This document shows, piece by piece, positions 30,730 through 35,542 of a stretch of 35,542 nt of DNA (positions are counted from its first letter, which is position 1; every line of letters starts with the position of its first letter). This DNA is from OMIS01 sp044350895. Its GTDB lineage: Bacteria > Patescibacteriota > Microgenomatia > UBA1400 > PJMF01. A program made the translations under genes and the position numbers. Location: positions 1 through 35,542 of the forward strand of contig JBILGT010000014.1 in the NCBI GenBank assembly GCA_044350895.1, written 5' to 3'. The notes below the pieces were generated by a model. That model did no database searches. It saw only the letters and a program-made list of their open reading frames with translations, and was not told the origin of the DNA.

Positions 30730-31662
30730 ATGAAGCATTTACTTATCGCAGCATGTCTTTTTTGTGCCAGTTTAGCCTGGATTGTTCCAGTACATGCACA
30801 ACAGCCAGCCGTGACTGGTGAAGTGATTCTCCAAACAGCCACTGGTTCTGCTGAAGATGCTTCACTCAGTGCCGCAATTTCTTCACCATCAGCAGAAGTA
30901 CAACAGATTATTCAAGAAAAGCGCGATAAAGACATTACTGAAACCGGGGGCGGTCAAAAAAGTAAACTTGCACAATATCTTGATGAGCACCCAATTCCAG
31001 CACTCAGTTGGCATAACGCACTCCAGCATGGTATCCGTGGCGCTATCAACCGCGGACTTCCTGCCAACATCGTTGTCTTGATTATTTTGTTTCCAATTAT
31101 AACCGCTATCATTTCTGCATCACGACATTTGATTGGCCTGCAAGGCTTTGGAATCTACATTCCTGCGGTTATGTCTGTGGCGTTCGCATCAACAGGTATT
31201 AGTACTGGTGTCCTCGTCTTTGTGGCTGTCCTACTGGCCACCATATTATTCCGTGTACCACTGCAAAAAATGAAGTTACAGTATCTGCCACGTACGGCAC
31301 TGTTACTCTGGGGAGTGTCTACATTTATTCTGGGACTTCTGATCTTGGCATCATATGCAGGATTTAGCGCATTCTTGACCTTAAACATCTTCCCACTCTT
31401 GATCATCATTCTCTTAATTGAAAACTTTATGGAAACACAACTTTCTAGTACGCGCAATCAAGCAGTCCAGCTTACGATTGAGACACTCTTGATTGCCACC
31501 GTCTGTTCACTGCTGATTGGCTGGGAGCCATTACAAAAAGCAGTACTTCTTAATCCTGAAATCACCATTATCAGCGTCGCGTTATTTAATATCTTAACCG
31601 GTAAGTATTCTGGGTTGAGACTCCTGGAGTATATCCGCTTCCGTTCTATCATGGAGCAATAA
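30730..31662 (+). CDS. 7TM protein of the inactive-transglutaminase/7TM family, lacking the transglutaminase domain
   Basis: 310 aa. Signal peptide (1-23, VHA-QQ), a short extracytoplasmic stretch to about 100, then seven hydrophobic helices (about 107-130, 137-150, 155-175, 188-207, 210-230, 245-262, 275-292) ending GKYSGLRLLEYIRFR. The sequence HNALQHGIRGAINRGLPANIVVLIILFP, SRHLIGLQGFGIYIPAVMSVAFASTG and the terminal arginine motif are those of the C-terminal 7TM domain normally fused to an inactive transglutaminase and encoded next to RimK-like ligases. Only the 7TM part is kept here. A membrane platform for the ligase cluster downstream is inferred. Confidence 0.85.
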   Translation: MKHLLIAACLFCASLAWIVPVHAQQPAVTGEVILQTATGSAEDASLSAAISSPSAEVQQIIQEKRDKDITETGGGQKSKLAQYLDEHPIPALSWHNALQHGIRGAINRGLPANIVVLIILFPIITAIISASRHLIGLQGFGIYIPAVMSVAFASTGISTGVLVFVAVLLATILFRVPLQKMKLQYLPRTALLLWGVSTFILGLLILASYAGFSAFLTLNIFPLLIIILLIENFMETQLSSTRNQAVQLTIETLLIATVCSLLIGWEPLQKAVLLNPEITIISVALFNILTGKYSGLRLLEYIRFRSIMEQ

Positions 31663-31674
31663 GATCTCATTCTT

Positions 31675-32970
31675 ATGGTAAAACCACACGATATCCTAGG
31701 GATGAACGCCCGCCAACAAGAATACGTTTCGCTTAATAGCTCCACTGCTAAGTCGTTTTGTAGTTCCAAATATGCCACCAAAGTTTTCCTCGAAAACAAA
31801 AACATAGCCACAGCCAAAATTCATGGCATTTTGACATCAATTGAAGACGTAAATGATTTTGAGTGGATCACACTTGAGAAAAACTTTGTTATCAAGCCCA
31901 CCAACGGCAATGCTGGTAAAGGTGTAGCGATCTTCCGCAAGAAGCTGGAAGGCAAAGAAATCTGGGCGGATACACTGGGTAGAAACTGGACACTCGATGA
32001 AATTAAGTTCCACTGCTTTGATATTTTGGATGGACAGTACAGTACGTATGGTGCGCATCACCACATTCTCGTGGAAGAGCGTATTCCGATTCACTCCACC
32101 TTTGATAAATTCACCTACAAAGGCACCCCGGACGTTCGGGTGATTGTCTTCAATCATGTCCCTGTCATGGCGATGCTCCGTCTTCCCACCGAGCAGTCAC
32201 AAGGTCGTGCCAACTTACATCAAGGCGCGATCGGAGTGGGAATTGATATTGCAACAGGCGTCACGACTCATGCAATTACTGGAGACGGAAAACCAATTAA
32301 CTTAATTCCAGATACCAAGAAAAAACTGAATGGTCTGAGAATTCCACTCTGGAAAAAAACCTTGCAAACAGCTGTTGAAGCAGCTGACGCCATTGGCCTC
32401 GCATTCTGTGGTGTAGATTTATTTATTGGCGAAGAGCGCGGACCATTGATTGTAGAACTCAATGCCAACCCTGGACTTTCTATTCAGCTCGCCAACCGCG
32501 CAGGACTGCGCCGCCGCCTCGAGCGTGTGGAAGACTTGAATGTTTTGAATGCAGAGCATGGCGTGAGAATTGGACAAGCACTGTTTGCTGAAAGTTTCTC
32601 AGATAAGATTAAGGCAGAAGATGGTTTAATCATTGTCCCACCCCGAGAAGAAATCATAATTTATGATGATCTTCCGGAAAAAAATAAGCATGGGCATGAA
32701 GTAGAGGCACTGATGAATACTGGCAGATTTAGAAGTGCTATCTCAAAGCAACTTGCTGAAGAGTTGAATTTGATCAAGATTGATGATTTACTATGGTATC
32801 AGACAGAACGTGACGAAACCAAAGCTCCAGTTGTCGAAGTAAGCATAAAAATCAAATCCAGGAAACTTAATACCGCCATGGTTGTTTTGAAACGACTGGA
32901 CAAATCTCAGTATAAAATTGAAGTGGGACGTCATGATTTGGCAGGTTTCTTGGTGGGAGAAAATGAATGA
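31675..32970 (+). CDS. Alpha-L-glutamate ligase-like ATP-grasp enzyme fused to a degenerate RimB-like retropepsin domain
   Basis: 431 aa. Residues 1 to about 310 match the RimK-related alpha-L-glutamate-ligase homologue family: LGMNARQQEYV, the nucleotide-binding FVIKPTNGNAGKGVAIF, DVRVIVFNHVPVMAMLRLPT, RANLHQGAIGVGIDIATG, and the metal-ligand block LIVELNANPGLSIQ. Such enzymes form amide bonds with amino acids using ATP. Residues about 318-428 resemble the RimB-type retropepsin fold, with ALMNTGRFRSAIS in place of the DTG motif (Asn348 instead of Asp) and IEVGRHDLAGFLV near the end. Without Asp the protease should be dead, leaving a binding domain. Twelve nt separate it from the 7TM gene; the next gene overlaps by ATGA. 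Confidence 0.85.
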   Translation: MVKPHDILGMNARQQEYVSLNSSTAKSFCSSKYATKVFLENKNIATAKIHGILTSIEDVNDFEWITLEKNFVIKPTNGNAGKGVAIFRKKLEGKEIWADTLGRNWTLDEIKFHCFDILDGQYSTYGAHHHILVEERIPIHSTFDKFTYKGTPDVRVIVFNHVPVMAMLRLPTEQSQGRANLHQGAIGVGIDIATGVTTHAITGDGKPINLIPDTKKKLNGLRIPLWKKTLQTAVEAADAIGLAFCGVDLFIGEERGPLIVELNANPGLSIQLANRAGLRRRLERVEDLNVLNAEHGVRIGQALFAESFSDKIKAEDGLIIVPPREEIIIYDDLPEKNKHGHEVEALMNTGRFRSAISKQLAEELNLIKIDDLLWYQTERDETKAPVVEVSIKIKSRKLNTAMVVLKRLDKSQYKIEVGRHDLAGFLVGENE

Positions 32971-33917
32971 GAGATACAATAGCTGATTCGCTTCCAACAA
33001 ATGTCTTAGAACAAAAAAAACTCTTTTTGGCAGATCCAACATACAATCCGCAATTTACCTACAATCGTAGTTTCACAGAACGCGAACTGACCAGATGGGG
33101 CAAACCTCGTAAAGATCTGTACGATTACTGTGTGGCGCGACTCAACGAACTACCACCGCTTGAGAAGAATGTCACCAAAGAAATTGTTACTACCGAAGAA
33201 ATCTTGGCTGGTATTAGAGAGTTCAATACAACCTACCACCTTGAAGAGCCGATTGAAGTGGTGTTTAGTGAAAATCTCATTACTCGCTGCAAAGTCACTG
33301 CCACCGCCATTTATTTTCAAACACCTGTCTACTACACTCGAGAACAGTACACCGATTTACTCCGTCATGAACTCGAGACGCACGTTCTTCGCCGACTTAA
33401 TCACAACAAACAACCTTGGGGACCAGCAGATTTTCCTGATGAAATAATTAGACGTACTGAAGAAGGTTTTGCCAGTCTCCACACCTATATTTTCAGAGAA
33501 AACAAGAATATTCGTAAAACATGTTACACCTATATTGCTACCTATCTGGCACAAGAGCAGTCATTTGTGGAAATTTTTCAAACCATGAAAAAATATGGTC
33601 TGCATTCAAACACTGCCTGGAATATCACCACCAAAGCCAAGCGTGGTATTACTGATACTTCACAGCCCGGTGGTGCTACCAAAAATGTTTGCTATCTTGA
33701 AGGCATTATTGAGGTTTGGCATTGGTTGATGAATCGTGACAATGACCCACGCACACTCTATTGGGGGAGAATCGGAATTTCTCAGATACCAGAATTGACT
33801 GGGCAAGTTCGCACAGAAGGTTTACAATATCCAAGGTTTTTGGAAAATCGAGAACTATACTATGAGCAACTCGCCAAAATTGGCGCAGTTAATAAGCTCG
33901 ATACACTCACCGTGTAG
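32967..33917 (+). CDS. DUF1704/MATCAP-family zinc carboxypeptidase-like protein
   Basis: 316 aa. The family includes the bacterial QEGLA-motif proteins and eukaryotic MATCAP, which removes the C-terminal tyrosine of tubulin. Visible are the HExxxH zinc site RHELETHVLRRLN (His, Glu, His near 139-143), the downstream EEGFASL segment (the QEGLA equivalent carrying the third ligand, about 170-176), and TSQPGGATKNVCYLEGIIEVW. The metal site is therefore intact. Translation is coupled to the ligase gene by an ATGA overlap. It would remove amino acids that the neighbouring ATP-grasp ligases add, or mature their substrate (inference). Confidence 0.85.
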   Translation: MRDTIADSLPTNVLEQKKLFLADPTYNPQFTYNRSFTERELTRWGKPRKDLYDYCVARLNELPPLEKNVTKEIVTTEEILAGIREFNTTYHLEEPIEVVFSENLITRCKVTATAIYFQTPVYYTREQYTDLLRHELETHVLRRLNHNKQPWGPADFPDEIIRRTEEGFASLHTYIFRENKNIRKTCYTYIATYLAQEQSFVEIFQTMKKYGLHSNTAWNITTKAKRGITDTSQPGGATKNVCYLEGIIEVWHWLMNRDNDPRTLYWGRIGISQIPELTGQVRTEGLQYPRFLENRELYYEQLAKIGAVNKLDTLTV

Positions 33918-33929
33918 GTAAGGAATCAT

Positions 33930-34886
33930 ATGCCAAAACTCAATGCAAGTTCACGCATCATGTATGAAGAAGCAGTCAAAATGGGCATAACCTGCACCAC
34001 GTTTGACGACGGTGAAACTATTCTCATGGAGTATCAAGGAAAATCTTGGTACACCCGAGGTTCACGTACTTCCTTTCTGTCTTCTGTAGGCAAAAGCATT
34101 GCCGATTACAAACCACTCACAAAAAAAATCTTGGCACACTTCAACATGCCCACCGCCAAGTTTATGGTGGTCTCAGAAGAAAGTGAACTTGAAAACCTCA
34201 AGTCGTTAGCTTTTCCGTTAGTTTTAAAACCTGTTGATGACCGTCATGGTCGTGGCGTTGTGGTCGGGATCAAGACAGCAGAGGAAGCACGCGAAGCATT
34301 TGTAAACTTAGGTAAAAAAGCCTTATTTGAAGAGATGCTCCAAGGCATTGAGTATCGTGTCGTCTGTGTTAACTACAAATTTGTCGCTGCAGCATTTCGC
34401 AAACCTGCCCATGTGGTGGGGGATGGCGTTCACACTATTGCACAACTTGTAGAGGAAAAAAACAAACATCCTTGGCGCGGCGCAGGTCATGAGAATAACC
34501 TCAGCTTCATTGTGGTTGATGAGATGGTTGAAAAATATTTGGCTGAGCAAAACTACACCGTAGACTCTGTGCCACCTCAGGATACCGAAGTTAAACTGCG
34601 CAAGACAGCCAACCTTTCCACTGGTGGTGAAGCCTGGGATGTGACGGCACAAGTTTGCGAAGAGAATAAACAACTCTTTGAGAAAATTGCTAAGGCGTGT
34701 GACTTAACCAGTATTGGTATCGATATTATGTGTCAGTCACTTGAGCAACCCATTGTGACGCAGGAAAAAGCAGGTGTGATTGAAGTCAACGCATCACCAG
34801 GGCTCCGCATGCATCACTATCCACTTAAAGGCAACCCAACCAATGTAGCAAAAATACTATTAGAATTGGCAATCGCCAAGAGTTAA
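33930..34886 (+). CDS. Cyanophycin-synthetase-like ATP-grasp ligase
   Basis: 318 aa. ATP-grasp fold like the amino-acid-adding domain of cyanophycin synthetase: FPLVLKPVDDRHGRGVVVG, YRVVCVNYKFVAAAFRKPAHVVGDGVHTIAQL, GAGHENNLSF, KLRKTANLSTGGEAWDVT, and VIEVNASPGLRMHHYPLKG with the acidic metal ligands. The Mur-ligase half of CphA is absent, so it is not a cyanophycin synthetase but probably a stand-alone amidoligase. AAGGA precedes the ATG. The following gene is a paralogue, giving two ligases in tandem that could act in sequence or on different amino acids. Confidence 0.85.
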   Translation: MPKLNASSRIMYEEAVKMGITCTTFDDGETILMEYQGKSWYTRGSRTSFLSSVGKSIADYKPLTKKILAHFNMPTAKFMVVSEESELENLKSLAFPLVLKPVDDRHGRGVVVGIKTAEEAREAFVNLGKKALFEEMLQGIEYRVVCVNYKFVAAAFRKPAHVVGDGVHTIAQLVEEKNKHPWRGAGHENNLSFIVVDEMVEKYLAEQNYTVDSVPPQDTEVKLRKTANLSTGGEAWDVTAQVCEENKQLFEKIAKACDLTSIGIDIMCQSLEQPIVTQEKAGVIEVNASPGLRMHHYPLKGNPTNVAKILLELAIAKS

Positions 34887-34896
34887 GAAAGTTACT

Positions 34897-35542
34897 ATGC
34901 AAGATGAACGATTCCACTACACACGGTATTCACCAGCAGGCTTGGTGAACGACAAACCAATTCCACTCAGTACACGACTCATTCTCAAAGCTGCCGAAGA
35001 ATGTGGTGTGAAATGGACAGTTTTACCTGGTACCAGAATTATTGAACTTGAATATAACGGAGTGAAGAAACATTTCCGCTATCAAATTTCCACAGAAACC
35101 ACCGATATTGGCTTTTATGCCTGTCTCGATAAAAGTGTCACCAATCAACTACTCAGAACCGCTGGCGTCAGTGTGCCAAAAGGTTTCAACCTAACTCGAG
35201 AAGATTCCAAGTTACACTGGATGGAAGTATTTAACGCGCTCCGAAAGCCACTGGTTGTAAAACCTACCCATGGCAATCAAGGTAACTGCATTACGATGAA
35301 TATCAAAACAGAAGAAGAGTATATTTTGGCTGTAGAACAAGCTTTTGACTTTCTCAATGATCCTGAAGCTGGCGTAATTGTGGAGCAAACCTGTAAAGGC
35401 AATGAATATCGCATCTTAGCCACTCGAGAAAAAGTTCTTGGTATTTTGTACCGCATGCCAGCCAATGTGGTTGGTGATGGAGTTTCTACCATTGAACAAC
35501 TGCTTGCACAAAAGAATGAAGATCCACGCCGTGGCCGCGACA
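34897..35542 (+). CDS. Second cyanophycin-synthetase-like ATP-grasp ligase (partial, cut by window end)
   Basis: The first 215 codons of an ATP-grasp protein are present, with no stop before the edge. They show LSTRLILKAAEECG, the nucleotide-binding KPLVVKPTHGNQGNCITMN, IVEQTCKGNEYRILAT, VLGILYRMPANVVGDGVSTIEQLLAQKNEDPRRGRD. The order matches the preceding gene, including the GDGvxTIxxL block, but the N-terminal 90 residues are more complete, resembling the substrate-facing region. It starts 10 nt after the previous stop without a strong Shine-Dalgarno, so it is in the same operon. The metal-binding C-terminal motif lies beyond the window. Confidence 0.82.
   Translation, partial: MQDERFHYTRYSPAGLVNDKPIPLSTRLILKAAEECGVKWTVLPGTRIIELEYNGVKKHFRYQISTETTDIGFYACLDKSVTNQLLRTAGVSVPKGFNLTREDSKLHWMEVFNALRKPLVVKPTHGNQGNCITMNIKTEEEYILAVEQAFDFLNDPEAGVIVEQTCKGNEYRILATREKVLGILYRMPANVVGDGVSTIEQLLAQKNEDPRRGRD

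Noticed and set aside
1..35542. TGA recoded to glycine as in SR1/Gracilibacteria
   Set aside because: Several genes end naturally in TGA (for example at 2704, 29201 and 32970) and the proteins align without needing TGA as a sense codon.
1..35542. CRISPR array or insertion sequence
   Set aside because: No regularly spaced direct repeats and no transposase-like ORF were seen; the only large repeat is the 111-nt palindrome at 4320-4430.

Overview
The window looks like a stretch of chromosome from a small-genome uncultivated bacterium of the Patescibacteria/Candidate Phyla Radiation type, perhaps Microgenomates-like. This is inferred from protein character, not from a marker gene. Clues are a very short DnaX-interacting delta subunit, UvrC without a helix-hairpin-helix tail, a bifunctional PGI/PMI, the 7TM protein/ATP-grasp/DUF1704 cluster, and many genes with a -10 box only 6-10 nt from the ATG and no Shine-Dalgarno. 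TGA, TAA and TAG all act as stops, so the Gracilibacteria/SR1 recoding of TGA does not apply. No CRISPR array, transposase or prophage was seen.

Layout. 1-190: strong minus-strand promoter driving a structured RNA (or leader) off the left edge. 214-4102: cell-envelope genes (DedA, an exported TIM-barrel glycosidase, an anchored lysozyme-like protein), a 70-nt sRNA candidate, tRNA-Leu(UAG), a small membrane protein and a YgjP-type metalloprotease. 4103-7369: a long structured leader, then a 917-aa exported multidomain protein (beta-propeller, two CarboxypepD_reg-like repeats, permuted NlpC/P60-like domain) that looks foreign. 7343-9146: paired small membrane proteins, a membrane protein and a HolA-like delta subunit. 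9196-16785: a sugar-phosphate/glycolysis block (phosphomannomutase, PGI/PMI, a PEP-synthase relative, enolase, phosphoglycerate mutase). The PEP-synthase relative has lost several catalytic motifs, the enolase lacks the acidic pair of its GDEGG loop, and the mutase carries Thr for the Ser nucleophile. 16973-30339: DNA repair (lexA, uvrB, uvrA, uvrC) interspersed with a PduO-type cobalamin adenosyltransferase, a GNAT protein, a CofE-like ligase, two unrecognised proteins and a secreted transglutaminase. The last 224 nt of the transglutaminase gene also encode the start of uvrC in another frame.

30352-35542 (right edge): a holin-4-like membrane protein, then a tight run: 7TM protein lacking its usual transglutaminase part; an alpha-L-glutamate-ligase-like ATP-grasp enzyme fused to a RimB-like retropepsin domain whose catalytic Asp is Asn; a DUF1704/MATCAP metallopeptidase; and two successive cyanophycin-synthetase-like ATP-grasp ligases, the second cut by the window end. 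Ligases plus a carboxypeptidase-type enzyme plus a membrane anchor suggest a system that adds and removes amino acids on a protein, peptide or envelope target. This is the best candidate for an undescribed system here.
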